In this document: positions 13,175 to 23,720 of the stretch, in pieces
How the letters are laid out: every line of letters starts with the position of its first letter
How positions within the stretch are numbered: position 1 is the stretch's first letter
NCBI RefSeq assembly: GCF_037943105.1
Contig: NZ_CP149803.1
Coordinates: 2,150,001 to 2,214,000 of the forward strand
Direction of reading: 5' to 3'
From: Pseudomonas sp. TMP9
Lineage (GTDB): Bacteria; Pseudomonadota; Gammaproteobacteria; Pseudomonadales; Pseudomonadaceae
DNA: 64,000 bases
Notes under the pieces: generated by a model
Database searches by the model: none
Told to the model about the DNA's origin: nothing
The model's input: the letters and a program-made list of their open reading frames with translations, nothing else
Translations under genes and position numbers: made by a program

Positions 13175-13446
13175 GGCGCCTCCTCTCCTAGTGGTGACCT
13201 CTACCAAAGGCCACATGGGTTGGGATGAGCCAGTAAGCGATTCGGCGGTATACCTGCCGTACAGAGGCAGAAGCGTATAAGCCAAACCAAAACCGAACCG
13301 CAGTCACTGGAGGTTTGAATAACAGTAATCGTTAAGATGTTTGCAGCAAGCCGCGTCAACTGACAACACGCCAAGAGCATGACTGCACGCGGACTTAACA
13401 TCGCACAGCAGGCTAGCAAGGCATGACAACCGGACGAGCGAACCAC

Positions 13447-13472
13447 AAAAAAAGGCCGCCTAAGCGACCTTT
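13447..13472 (-). terminator. Rho-independent terminator after tRNA-Val
   Basis: On the minus strand AAAGGTCGC, loop TTAG, GCGGCCTTT is followed by more T. It lies about 14 nt after the CCA end of tRNA-Val, which makes the tRNA a separate unit from thrS. Confidence 0.88.
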
Positions 13473-13485
13473 AATCTACCAAATT

Positions 13486-13562
13486 TGGTAGGCACGATTG
13501 GACTCGAACCAACGACCCCCACCATGTCAAGGTGGTGCTCTAACCAACTGAGCTACGTGCCT
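13486..13562 (-). tRNA. tRNA-Val (anticodon GAC)
   Basis: 77-nt cloverleaf with encoded CCA. Acceptor AGGCACG/CGTGCCT, D-arm TAGCTCAGTTGGTTAGAGC, anticodon stem CCACC/GGTGG around TTGACAT (anticodon GAC, reads GUC/GUU), T-loop GTTCGAGTC. Downstream terminator present. Confidence 0.97.
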
Positions 13563-13745
13563 ACAATGGGTGCGCATTTTACGGCCGAGCCCAAAAGTGT
13601 CAACAGGTTTTTTGCTAACTGCCTGAATAACTGTATTTTTTACTGTTCAGCAGTGCGTTTAATATTTCGCACAGGCCACTAGCCGGGCATTTTTAACTCA
13701 GGTAGCATCCGTCCATTCGTAAAAAATAAAGAACAGAGGTGCAAA

Positions 13746-15029
13746 ATGGCGCACACAGCTTATCCACAATCCTACTACGCGGCCTCAGCTAATGCGGTTC
13801 CGGCTCGCCCGGAGCTCAACGGTGAAGTCGAAACAGACGTGTGCGTGATCGGCGCAGGTTATACCGGCCTGTCGACGGCTATCGCGCTGCTGGAAAACGG
13901 TTTTAAGGTCTGCATTGTAGAAGCCGCCAAAGTTGGATTTGGCGCATCGGGTCGCAATGGCGGGCAGATCGTCAACAGCTATAGCCGCGATATCGATGTG
14001 ATCGAGCGCAGCTGCGCGCCTAAGCAAGCACAACTGCTTGGTGATATGGCATTTGAAGGCGCCCGGATCATCCGCGAACGCATTGCTACCTACAACATCC
14101 AATGCGACCTCAAGGACGGCGGCGTGTTTGCCGCCAATACGCCCAAGCATATGAAGCACTTGGAGTCGCAGAAAAAACTCTGGGAACGTTACGGCCACAC
14201 CCAGCTTGAGTTGATGGACGCCAAGCGCATCCAAGACGTTGTGGGGACCGACATCTATGCCGGCGGCATGCTGGACATGAGCGGCGGCCATATTCATCCG
14301 CTGAACCTGGCGCTGGGTGAAGCGGCTGCAGTGGAATCCCTTGGTGGAGTGATTTACGAACAATCGCCAGCTGTTCGTATCGAGCGCGGCGCCAACCCCG
14401 TTGTGCACACCCCTAACGGCCGGATCAAAGCCAAGTTTGTAGTCGTTGCTGGCAATGCCTATTTAGGCAACCTGATCCCAGAGCTGTCGGCCAAGTCGAT
14501 GCCGTGCGGCACTCAAGTGATCACCACTGAGCCGTTATCGGCCGAGCTGGCTAAGAGCCTGTTACCACAGGATTACTGCGTCGAAGACTGCAACTACCTG
14601 CTCGACTACTACCGCCTGAGTGGCGACAACCGCCTGATCTTTGGCGGCGGTGTGGTGTATGGCGCACGCGACCCAGCAAACATTGAGGCCATTATTCGCC
14701 CGAAAATGCTCAAAGCCTTCCCGCAGTTGAAAGATGTGAAGATCGACTACGCCTGGACCGGCAACTTCCTGCTGACGTTATCGCGCCTGCCGCAAGTCGG
14801 TCGTTTGGGCGACAACATCTATTACTCACAAGGTTGCAGCGGCCATGGCGTGACGTACACCCACTTGGCCGGCAAGGTGCTGGCTGAGGCGCTGCGTGGC
14901 CAGGCTGAGCGTTTCGATGCCTTCGCTGATTTGCCGCACTATCCGTTCCCCGGCGGTCGCCTGTTCCAAGTGCCGTTCAGTGCGCTGGGCGCGTGGTACT
15001 ACACCTTGCGCGACAAGTTAGGCATGTAA
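13746..15029 (+). CDS. puuB: FAD-dependent oxidase, gamma-glutamylputrescine oxidase type
   Basis: 427 residues of the DAO family. The FAD dinucleotide-binding motif VCVIGAGYTGLSTAIALLE is at about 32-50, and a second conserved segment GFGASGRNGGQIV follows at about 64-76. The C-terminal YYSQGCSGHGVTYTHLAGKV closes the FAD site. These fit PuuB/PauB proteins that oxidise gamma-glutamylated polyamines to the aldehyde with H2O2. Single gene with AGAGG upstream of the ATG and a strong terminator after it. No other polyamine genes flank it, so the substrate is inferred from the family only. Confidence 0.82.
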   Translation: MAHTAYPQSYYAASANAVPARPELNGEVETDVCVIGAGYTGLSTAIALLENGFKVCIVEAAKVGFGASGRNGGQIVNSYSRDIDVIERSCAPKQAQLLGDMAFEGARIIRERIATYNIQCDLKDGGVFAANTPKHMKHLESQKKLWERYGHTQLELMDAKRIQDVVGTDIYAGGMLDMSGGHIHPLNLALGEAAAVESLGGVIYEQSPAVRIERGANPVVHTPNGRIKAKFVVVAGNAYLGNLIPELSAKSMPCGTQVITTEPLSAELAKSLLPQDYCVEDCNYLLDYYRLSGDNRLIFGGGVVYGARDPANIEAIIRPKMLKAFPQLKDVKIDYAWTGNFLLTLSRLPQVGRLGDNIYYSQGCSGHGVTYTHLAGKVLAEALRGQAERFDAFADLPHYPFPGGRLFQVPFSALGAWYYTLRDKLGM

Positions 15030-15044
15030 TAACAACCGCGCAAA

Positions 15045-15071
15045 AAAACGGCACCGCAGAGGTGCCGTTTT
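15045..15071. terminator. Bidirectional terminator between convergent genes
   Basis: AAAACGGCACC, loop GCAGA, GGTGCCGTTTT: a perfect 11-bp stem with A-run on the left and T-run on the right. It can end both the puuB-type gene and the convergent lipoprotein gene. Confidence 0.9.
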
Positions 15072-15093
15072 GCTTTCTATCTTTTAAACGCTT

Positions 15094-15786
15094 TTATAGC
15101 GCCGCATTCGGCCAAACCTGCCGTGCGCTGCGCAACGCACGTTGCGCAGCTTCGCCGCGGCCTTGCTGTTGTAAATCACGGGCTGCATTCAGCCACACGT
15201 CCTTATCGGCTTGCGCGGGTAATTGGCTGGTCGGCTGAATCAGTACCGCCCAGCGCCCCGCTTCGCTCCAAGCATTATCAAAGCTGGCGAAGCTGGTGTA
15301 CCAACGCCGGGAATTGCCTGAACGCAGCACCAGCGTGCGCTCGCGCTGGTCATAGCCAACCAACACAGCAAACTGCGAGCCTGGCCCAGCAAACAGGCGA
15401 TCTTGCATCAGCAATACCGGGTGCCCAGCCGACACCTGCTGCATCAGAGCGTCCAAATTGCCGGGCAAGGGATAAACCAACAGCTCATAAGACCGCGCCG
15501 CCGCTGCAAGCGCGGCTTGTGGGCTTTGCCCTTTGGCCAGCTGCTGCATGCGCTCATCGACCAATCCTGGGCTGCTGATAACCCCGTGATGATTAAGCAG
15601 CGCCGCTAATGCCGAGGGCCCGCCCTGTGCATCACTGAGTTGAAAGAACGGCACATCTGCCAACTCGACGCGCTCAGGCAGCTGCTTGGTTTGCGGGAGC
15701 AACTGCGGCCCACTTGCGCAAGCGCCAAGCAGCAAAAGCATGCCGAGTGGTAGAAGTCTTAACGCCCGAATTGACTGAAACATCAC
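15094..15786 (-). CDS. PA2778-like C39-fold lipoprotein lacking catalytic residues
   Basis: 230 residues with a lipoprotein signal (LLPLGMLLLLGAC, lipobox Cys near 23) and a C39-peptidase-like domain; the C-terminus has one TPR-like helix pair (LQQQGRGEAAQRALRSARQV). In this family the active Cys sits in QCGPAAL and the His in a segment like HFAVLVGYD. Here they read QGGPSAL and SQFAVLVGYD, so Cys became Gly and His became Gln. I infer a catalytically dead, perhaps substrate-binding, protein anchored to the outer membrane. The usual second gene of the pair (PA2779-like) is not beside it. Family assignment is from memory of motifs. Confidence 0.72.
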   Translation of the reverse strand: MMFQSIRALRLLPLGMLLLLGACASGPQLLPQTKQLPERVELADVPFFQLSDAQGGPSALAALLNHHGVISSPGLVDERMQQLAKGQSPQAALAAAARSYELLVYPLPGNLDALMQQVSAGHPVLLMQDRLFAGPGSQFAVLVGYDQRERTLVLRSGNSRRWYTSFASFDNAWSEAGRWAVLIQPTSQLPAQADKDVWLNAARDLQQQGRGEAAQRALRSARQVWPNAAL

Positions 15787-17999
<2,213 letters not shown>

Positions 18000-18003
<4 letters not shown>

Positions 18004-18344
18004 AGCAGGCGCCAAAACGCACGCCGCCTGCCAGCCCCAGCCTAGCGGAACAGGTCGGCGCCAAGGCGACACGCAAACTCAAAGCACGGCGCAACGGCGC
18101 CCCCGGCGTCTGGTTCGGCCTCGGCATGATGGGCTTGATCGGTTGGTCGGTGGCCGTGCCCACACTGCTGGGCGCAGCGCTCGGCCTGTGGCTCGACCAG
18201 CACTATCCCGATGGCCGTTCCTGGACCCTGGCACTGCTGATGGCGGGCCTGACCATCGGCTGCTTGAACGCCTGGCACTGGGTCTCCCAAGAAGACCGGG
18301 CGATGCACGCCGAACCGGAGGATGAGGATGATCGACAACCCTAA
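18000..18344 (+). CDS. atpQ: N-type ATPase accessory membrane protein AtpQ
   Basis: 114 residues, TTG start overlapping the atpC stop (TTGA). A basic N-terminus (KRTPPASPSLAEQVGAKATRKLKARRNG) is followed by two transmembrane helices at about 36-62 and 74-95 and an acidic tail. It is the AtpI/AtpZ-like small protein placed after atpC in all N-ATPase operons. Its role may be rotor assembly or Mg2+/cation supply; this is not settled. Confidence 0.85.
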
Positions 18345-18675
18345 CTGGCTGGCCGGAATCGCAGCGCTGCTAGCAGGCGGTGCGCTGGGTACGGTGTTCT
18401 TCGCTGGCCTGTGGTGGACGGTACGCCGTGCCGCCGACTCGGCGACACCGGCGACACCGGCGCGCTGGTTTATCGCCAGCCTGATTGTGCGCACCGCCAT
18501 CGTACTCGCGGGTTTCTACATGGTCGGTGCGACGCAGCCGCTGCGCCTGGGGCTGTGCCTGCTAGGGTTTGTACTGGCACGTGTGCTGGTCTTACGCATC
18601 ACCCGCCCGAACCCCGCCGCACTTGCGCCATCGGCATCACCCCTGCATTCGCGAGGAAAACCACCATGCGCCTGA
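18328..18675 (+). CDS. atpR: N-type ATPase accessory membrane protein AtpR
   Basis: About 115 residues with three hydrophobic segments (about 9-30, 46-66 and 72-90). The Arg residues in the membrane segments (for example SLIVRTAIVLAGF) are a known AtpR trait, proposed to touch the c-ring glutamate during ring assembly. The ATG at 18328 has a GGAGG site 6 nt upstream; an ATG 6 nt earlier (18322) is an alternative. It overlaps atpQ by 17 nt and atpB by 10 nt. Confidence 0.85.
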   Translation: MIDNPNWLAGIAALLAGGALGTVFFAGLWWTVRRAADSATPATPARWFIASLIVRTAIVLAGFYMVGATQPLRLGLCLLGFVLARVLVLRITRPNPAALAPSASPLHSRGKPPCA

Positions 18676-19367
18676 CCCCCGACAACTGGATTTTCTGGGA
18701 GTACGGCTTTATCAAGCTCAACGCCACTATTGTCTTCACCTGGGCATTGATGGCCGTGTTGGTGGTGGGCGCTGCGCTGATCACTCGGCGCCTTGCCACC
18801 GGCCATGAACGTTCGCGCTGGCAGAACCTGCTGGAAATCGTGGTGACGGCGATCATGGGCCAGATCAAGGATGTCGGCCTGCAGAACCCACGTCGCTACC
18901 TGGCCTTTCTCGGCACCCTGTTTCTGTTTGTCGCCGCCGCCGCGCTGGCCACCGTGATTCCCAGTTACGAGCCGCCGACCGCATCGCTGTCGACCACAGC
19001 CGCGCTGGCCCTGTGCGTATTGGTGGCAGTGCCGCTATTCGGCATTTCGGGCCAGGGCCTAGGTGCCTACCTGAAATCCTATATGCAGCCGACGCTGATC
19101 ATGCTGCCCTTCAACCTGATCAGCGAAGTCTCACGCACCCTGGCGCTGGCGGTGCGCCTGTTCGGCAACATGATGAGCGGCGCGATGATCATCGCCATCC
19201 TGTTATCGATCACGCCTTTTGTGTTCCCCATCGTGATGACCGTGCTGGGGCTGCTCACCGGCATGGTCCAGGCCTACATCTTCACCATCCTCGCGGCGGT
19301 GTACATCGCCGCCGCCACCCGCAGCAGCAAGGCTGCCGAGGCGCCTTCGCCCGCACCAGAAGCCTGA
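18666..19367 (+). CDS. atpB: N-type ATPase subunit a
   Basis: 233 residues, five or six transmembrane helices. The essential stator arginine is R164 in TLALAVRLFGNMM, and the C-terminal helix keeps QAYIFTILAAVYI. It forms the ion half-channels beside the c-ring. The start is ATG 18666, overlapping atpR by 10 nt with GAGG ahead. The long open frame upstream to 18411 is in the atpR region and lacks family sequence. Confidence 0.93.
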   Translation: MRLTPDNWIFWEYGFIKLNATIVFTWALMAVLVVGAALITRRLATGHERSRWQNLLEIVVTAIMGQIKDVGLQNPRRYLAFLGTLFLFVAAAALATVIPSYEPPTASLSTTAALALCVLVAVPLFGISGQGLGAYLKSYMQPTLIMLPFNLISEVSRTLALAVRLFGNMMSGAMIIAILLSITPFVFPIVMTVLGLLTGMVQAYIFTILAAVYIAAATRSSKAAEAPSPAPEA

Positions 19368-19408
19368 CTGCTGCCCTCCCCTAATCCACTCACACAAAGG
19401 CATACCTT

Positions 19409-19699
19409 ATGGACGCTCTTACCCTAATCGCCGTCGCTTCCATCGTTATGGCGGGCCTGACCACCGGTTTCGGCACAATGGGGCCCGCGTTGGCCGAAGG
19501 TCGCGCAGTCTCGGTGGCGCTCACCGCGCTGGCTCAGCAGCCTGATGCATCGGCCACCATCACCCGTACGCTGTTTGTCGGCCTGGCGATGATCGAGTCC
19601 ACGGCGATCTACTGCTTCGTGGTGTCGATGATTCTGATTTTCGCCAACCCGTTCTGGAATGCCGCACTGACTGCAGCCTCCCAGGCGGCAGGCAAATAA
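19409..19699 (+). CDS. atpE: N-type ATPase subunit c (two-carboxylate site)
   Basis: 96 residues, a two-helix hairpin. Ion site residues are visible: E63, S64, T65 and Y68 in helix 2 (MIESTAIYCF), which match the Na+-binding set of sodium c-rings, and E30 in helix 1 (GPALAEGR) where well-studied Na+ rings have Gln. The set fits N-ATPases. It is compatible with Na+ but a double carboxylate can also favour H+; one Burkholderia N-ATPase ring has been reported as H+-specific. The gene has an AAAGG site and a 41-nt gap after atpB. Confidence 0.94.
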   Translation: MDALTLIAVASIVMAGLTTGFGTMGPALAEGRAVSVALTALAQQPDASATITRTLFVGLAMIESTAIYCFVVSMILIFANPFWNAALTAASQAAGK

Positions 19700-19702
19700 A
19701 CC

Positions 19703-20476
19703 ATGCTTATCGACTGGTTCACCGTCGGCGCACAGTTGCTCAACTTCATCATTTTGGTTTACCTGATGAAGCGCTTTCTCTATCAGCCGGTGCTCGACGC
19801 CATCGCCGCGCGCGAAGCGAAAATCGCCACCGAGCTGGCCGATGCTGCTGCCACCAAGGCCAAAGCGCACCAGCAGCAGGCTGAGTTCGAGCAGAAAAAT
19901 CAGACCTTCGACGAACAGCGCGCCGCCTTGCTAAGCGAAGCCACCGAGGCCGCCAATACTGAACGTGAGCGCTTGTTGGCTGAGGCGCGCAAGGCGGCCG
20001 AGGGAGCGAGTGCAGCGCGGGCGAAAACACTGCAGGCCGACACCCAGGCGTTGCATGCTGAGATCGTCCGAAAGACGCAGCACCAGGTGTTCGAGATTGC
20101 CCGCCGGGTGCTGGCCGATCTGGCTGACGTCAGCTTGGAACAACGCGCTTGCGCGGTGTTTATTCAACGTTTGCAGGCCGTTGATGGCGCAACGCTGGCC
20201 GCCTTGAGTACGGCGCTCAAGGCCACCTCCGCCGAGGCACCGGCCTTGCTGCGCAGCGCCTTTGCTTTGCCAGCCGAGCAGTTAGCCACGATTCAGGCGG
20301 CGCTGGATGAAACCTTTGGCCAGCCGATTGCACTCAAGGTTGAGACCGCGCCCGACGTGGTCAGCGGCATCGAACTCAGCGCGCAAGGGCAGAAGCTGGC
20401 CTGGAGCATTGCCGACTACCTGACCAGCTTGTCCGCCACGCTGAACGAACACCCCGCTGAGATGGGCGCCGCATGA
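19703..20476 (+). CDS. atpF: N-type ATPase subunit b with delta-like C-terminus
   Basis: 257 residues, much longer than the 156 or so of a plain b subunit. One N-terminal membrane helix (about 5-25), then a long charged coiled coil (25-130), then a region ending [20 protein letters not shown] that resembles the C-terminal part of F1 delta/OSCP. N-ATPase operons have no separate delta gene, so this extension probably does the F1-binding job. Starts 3 nt after atpE and overlaps atpA by 4 nt. Confidence 0.9.
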   Translation: MLIDWFTVGAQLLNFIILVYLMKRFLYQPVLDAIAAREAKIATELADAAATKAKAHQQQAEFEQKNQTFDEQRAALLSEATEAANTERERLLAEARKAAEGASAARAKTLQADTQALHAEIVRKTQHQVFEIARRVLADLADVSLEQRACAVFIQRLQAVDGATLAALSTALKATSAEAPALLRSAFALPAEQLATIQAALDETFGQPIALKVETAPDVVSGIELSAQGQKLAWSIADYLTSLSATLNEHPAEMGAA

Positions 20477-22056
20477 CCACGGCCAGCCCCGACAACAGCC
20501 TGCGCAGTGTTTACGACGGCGCGTTCGCCGGCATTCAGCAGTGCGTGCAATCTTTCAGCGCGCAACTGCTGCCGCGCGAGGTGGGTTCCATCGTCAGCGT
20601 TTCCACCGGCATCGCGCGGATTAATGGCTTACAGAATGTCGGCTTCGAGGAGCTGCTGGTGTTTCCCGGTGGACTGTCAGGCATCACCTTTAACCTCGAT
20701 GAGGACGGCGTTGATGTGGTGTTGCTCGGTGACTACGCGCACCTGCATGCCGGTCAGGAAGTGCAACGCAGCGGCCGGGTAATGGACGTTGGCGTCGGCG
20801 ATGCTTTACTCGGTCGGGTGATCGACCCGCTAGGGCGACCGCTGGATGGCCTCGGCCGCGTATTAACCGAACAACGCCTGCCCATCGAGCGACCGGCCGC
20901 GCCGATCATGGATCGCGCTCCGGTGACCGAGCCTTTGCAGACTGGGCTGAAAGTACTCGATGCGCTGATCCCTATCGGGCGTGGCCAGCGTGAATTGATC
21001 CTCGGCGACCGGCAGACCGGCAAGACAGCGATTGCCCTGGACACCATTTACAACCAGCGCGACAAGAACGTGCTCTGCGTTTACTGCGCCATCGGCCAGC
21101 GCGCCTCGGCGGTGGCCAAGGCGGTGGCGAATCTGCGTGCCAAGGGCGCACTGGCCTACACCGTGATGGTGGTGGCCGAAGGCAACGAAGCGCCGGGGCT
21201 GTCCTACATTGCGCCGTACGCCGCCACCAGCATCGCCGAGCACTTTATGGAGGCCGGCCGTGATGTGCTTATCGTCTACGACGACCTCACCCACCACGCG
21301 CGGGCTTACCGCGAACTGTCGCTGCTGCTGCGCCGCCCACCGGGGCGTGAGGCCTTTCCGGGGGACATCTTCTATATCCACTCGCGCATGCTGGAACGCG
21401 CCACCCACCTCAACGAGGCGCGCGGTGGTGGCTCGCTGACGGCGCTGCCGATTATCGAGACCGAGGCGCAGAACATCTCGGCCTATATCCCGACCAACCT
21501 GATTTCCATCACCGACGGGCAGATCGTGTTATCGCCATCGCTGTTTGAGCTGGGCGTGCTGCCGGCCATTGACGTTGGCCAATCGGTCTCGCGGGTCGGT
21601 GGCAAGGCCCAGCGCGCGGCTTATCGCGCGGTGGCCGGCGATCTTAAGCTGGCCTATGCACAGTTCGAGGAGCTGGAAACCTTCGCACGCTTCGGCGCGC
21701 GCCTGGATGAAGAAACGCGGCAGTCCATCGAGCACGGCAAACGCATCCGTGCCTGCCTAGGCCAAGCCGAATTCTCACCGGTCTCGGTGCCCGCGCAGAT
21801 CGCCATTCTGCTGGCGCTGAATACCAAGCTGTTCGACCCGGTAGCGCTCGAGCGTATGGCGGCGGCCCAGCAAGCGGTTGAGGAAGCCGCCAATGCATTA
21901 GCCGATGAGCTGCGCACACGCCTGAGCGGTGTCGACAAATTGACCGACGCCGACCGTGAGCAGGTTAGCGCTGCGGCCCGTCAGGCGCTTGCCGCCTTTT
22001 CCAGCACCGACAACGCCGCCCCTGGCGCCAAGACTGCAATCGAGAAAACCCCATGA
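20473..22056 (+). CDS. atpA: N-type ATPase alpha subunit
   Basis: 527 residues, non-catalytic nucleotide-binding subunit of F1. Walker A GDRQTGKT at 178-185, [36 protein letters not shown] and the alpha/beta signature region ([18 protein letters not shown]) are intact. It overlaps atpF by 4 nt and the following HPF-like gene by 4 nt (ATGA), indicating coupled translation. Confidence 0.95.
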   Translation: MTTASPDNSLRSVYDGAFAGIQQCVQSFSAQLLPREVGSIVSVSTGIARINGLQNVGFEELLVFPGGLSGITFNLDEDGVDVVLLGDYAHLHAGQEVQRSGRVMDVGVGDALLGRVIDPLGRPLDGLGRVLTEQRLPIERPAAPIMDRAPVTEPLQTGLKVLDALIPIGRGQRELILGDRQTGKTAIALDTIYNQRDKNVLCVYCAIGQRASAVAKAVANLRAKGALAYTVMVVAEGNEAPGLSYIAPYAATSIAEHFMEAGRDVLIVYDDLTHHARAYRELSLLLRRPPGREAFPGDIFYIHSRMLERATHLNEARGGGSLTALPIIETEAQNISAYIPTNLISITDGQIVLSPSLFELGVLPAIDVGQSVSRVGGKAQRAAYRAVAGDLKLAYAQFEELETFARFGARLDEETRQSIEHGKRIRACLGQAEFSPVSVPAQIAILLALNTKLFDPVALERMAAAQQAVEEAANALADELRTRLSGVDKLTDADREQVSAAARQALAAFSSTDNAAPGAKTAIEKTP

Positions 22057-22421
22057 AAATCCAGATCAATACCGACAATCACATCGACGGCAGTGCCGAA
22101 CTGTCCGCGCACATCAGCGCCACGCTTGAGCAGGCGCTGCAGCGCTTTAGCGAACAGATCACCCGCGTTGAAGCGCATCTCAGCGACGAGAATGGTGACA
22201 AGAGCGGCCAGCATGATCAGCTGTGCATGCTTGAGGCCCGCCTCAAAGGGCGCCAGCCGGTAGCCGTGACCGAGTTCGCCGCCACCCAGGAGCAAGCGGT
22301 GCATGGTGCCGCGCAGAAAATGGTGCATCTGCTGGACAGCACGCTCGGCCGGCTGAACAAGCATCGCGATAAGACCTCCGCTGCGCCGGTGCCCGATAGC
22401 GAAGATACGCCAAGCGCATGA
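22053..22421 (+). CDS. HPF/RaiA-family ribosome-associated protein inside the N-ATPase operon
   Basis: 122 residues. The N-terminal 100 residues fit the beta-alpha-beta-beta-beta-alpha S30AE/HPF fold: [13 protein letters not shown] strand, helix [15 protein letters not shown], strand [11 protein letters not shown], strand [18 protein letters not shown], and helix [25 protein letters not shown] and RaiA bind the 30S decoding centre and idle ribosomes in stress or stationary phase. It lacks the C-terminal dimerisation domain of long HPF. It overlaps atpA and atpG by 4 nt each, so it is a true operon member, yet it is not part of the known atpDCQRBEFAG set. Function in this place is unknown. Confidence 0.85.
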   Translation: MKIQINTDNHIDGSAELSAHISATLEQALQRFSEQITRVEAHLSDENGDKSGQHDQLCMLEARLKGRQPVAVTEFAATQEQAVHGAAQKMVHLLDSTLGRLNKHRDKTSAAPVPDSEDTPSA

Positions 22422-23338
22422 CCACCACCCTGACCGCACTGCGCCGGCAGATAGGCAGCGCCGGGGATCTCAAGTCCGTGGTGCGCACCATGAAGGCTTC
22501 AGCGGCGTCGGCCATTGGTCAGTATGAGCAGTCGGTGGCGGCGCTCGCCGACTACGCCCGCACGGTCGAGCTTGGCCTGAGCCTGTGCCTGCGGGCAGTC
22601 GATCCACAGGGCGCACAGCGTCAGGCGCCTAATACAACGACCGCTGACGCGGTGGTGCACGCCATCGTGTTTGGCTCCGACCAGGGCCTAGTGGGGCGCT
22701 TTAACGAGGTGGTGGTTGAGCATGCGCTGGCACAGTTGTCGCAGTCCTTAGACAAGACCACGGTTAAGGTCTGGGCGGTCGGCGAGCGCGTACAGGCGCG
22801 CCTGATCGGTGCGGGCATAGACCTGGAAGGTTCATTTGCGGTGCCGGGGTCAGTGGCGCTGATCACCCAACTGGTGGGGCAAATTCTGCTGACGGCTCAG
22901 CTGCCTGATGACCCAGCGATGAGTGCAATGCCACGCGCCACGCTGCTGCTGTTCTATAACCGGCCCAGCGAATCTGGCTACAGCCCTGTAAGCCAGAGGC
23001 TACTGCCGTTAGACGCCGCGTGGCAGCGTGAGCTGGCGGCTCAAGCCTGGCCCACGGCGCAACTGCCAGAGGTGCTGGGTAACCCTGCGCCGGCGCTGCA
23101 AGCCTTTATCCGCGAGCACCTGTTTGTTTCGTTGTTTCGCGCCAGTGCCGAGTCGTTGGCCAGTGAGAACGCCAGCCGTCTCGCCGCCATGCAGCGTGCT
23201 GATCGCAATATCGGCGAACTGCTGCAGAGGCTACAGGCTAATTTTCATCAGTTACGCCAAGCCAGCATCGACGAGGAACTTTTTGATGTGATCGCCGGTT
23301 TCGACGCCTTGCTGCCCCACGACGCCGGCGACACATAA
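22418..23338 (+). CDS. atpG: N-type ATPase gamma subunit
   Basis: 306 residues. Both ends show F1 gamma: N-terminal coil TALRRQIGSAGDLKSVVRTMKASAASAIGQYE and C-terminal coil ASENASRLAAMQRADRNIGELLQRLQANFHQLRQASIDEELFDVIAG. The central Rossmann-like part contains FGSDQGLVGRFN. It is the rotor shaft. Starts with 4-nt overlap after the HPF-like gene; last structural gene of the ATPase. No terminator is visible after it. Confidence 0.92.
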   Translation: MTTTLTALRRQIGSAGDLKSVVRTMKASAASAIGQYEQSVAALADYARTVELGLSLCLRAVDPQGAQRQAPNTTTADAVVHAIVFGSDQGLVGRFNEVVVEHALAQLSQSLDKTTVKVWAVGERVQARLIGAGIDLEGSFAVPGSVALITQLVGQILLTAQLPDDPAMSAMPRATLLLFYNRPSESGYSPVSQRLLPLDAAWQRELAAQAWPTAQLPEVLGNPAPALQAFIREHLFVSLFRASAESLASENASRLAAMQRADRNIGELLQRLQANFHQLRQASIDEELFDVIAGFDALLPHDAGDT

Positions 23339-23471
23339 ACCTAGCCCTCAAGCCCGTGTGTTCGTTGTCGAACAGACAGCTCGGCAGACGGCGCTCAGAC
23401 TGGTAACTGAAACCACATCAACCCACGTTCTAGACGCTGCGGTTGGTCACCTCACTGCAAAGGTATTTGCT

Positions 23472-23720
23472 ATGAACCAGCCTTACTCGGACGTATACCG
23501 CTACATCGTCAAAGAGCTCACACCCACCGCGCACAAGCCGGATGAGGTGTCGCTGAGCATCGTCTGCGAGCCCGTCAATGCGCCGGGGCATCAGAGCACG
23601 GTAACCCTGCACCTTGAGCCAGGCACCACGATGGCCGAAGCGCAAGAGATTGCCGATACACTGCAAAGCAAGGTCAAAGGGCTCTTTCATACGCAGGTCA
23701 AAAAGAATGACCGCGGGTGA
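23472..23720 (+). CDS. Small protein of unknown function (82 aa)
   Basis: Not recognised. ATG at 23472 with AAGG about 8 nt upstream; an upstream in-frame start at 23358 lacks a site. The protein is soluble, mixed alpha/beta by eye (strands VSLSIVCEPV and STVTLHLEPG, then helix MAEAQEIADTLQSKVKGLF) with one Cys and a basic tail. Its stop overlaps the GTG start of arcD, so it is translationally coupled with the arginine transporter. It lies 133 bp after atpG. Confidence 0.6.
   Translation: MNQPYSDVYRYIVKELTPTAHKPDEVSLSIVCEPVNAPGHQSTVTLHLEPGTTMAEAQEIADTLQSKVKGLFHTQVKKNDRG

Noticed and set aside
13175..13445. T-box or other tRNA-sensing leader before thrS
   Set aside because: No T-box motif is visible and such leaders are not expected in this group.
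13785..14408. 207-codon open frame on the minus strand
   Set aside because: Lies opposite the FAD oxidase gene, which is clearly coding; the frame is a shadow.
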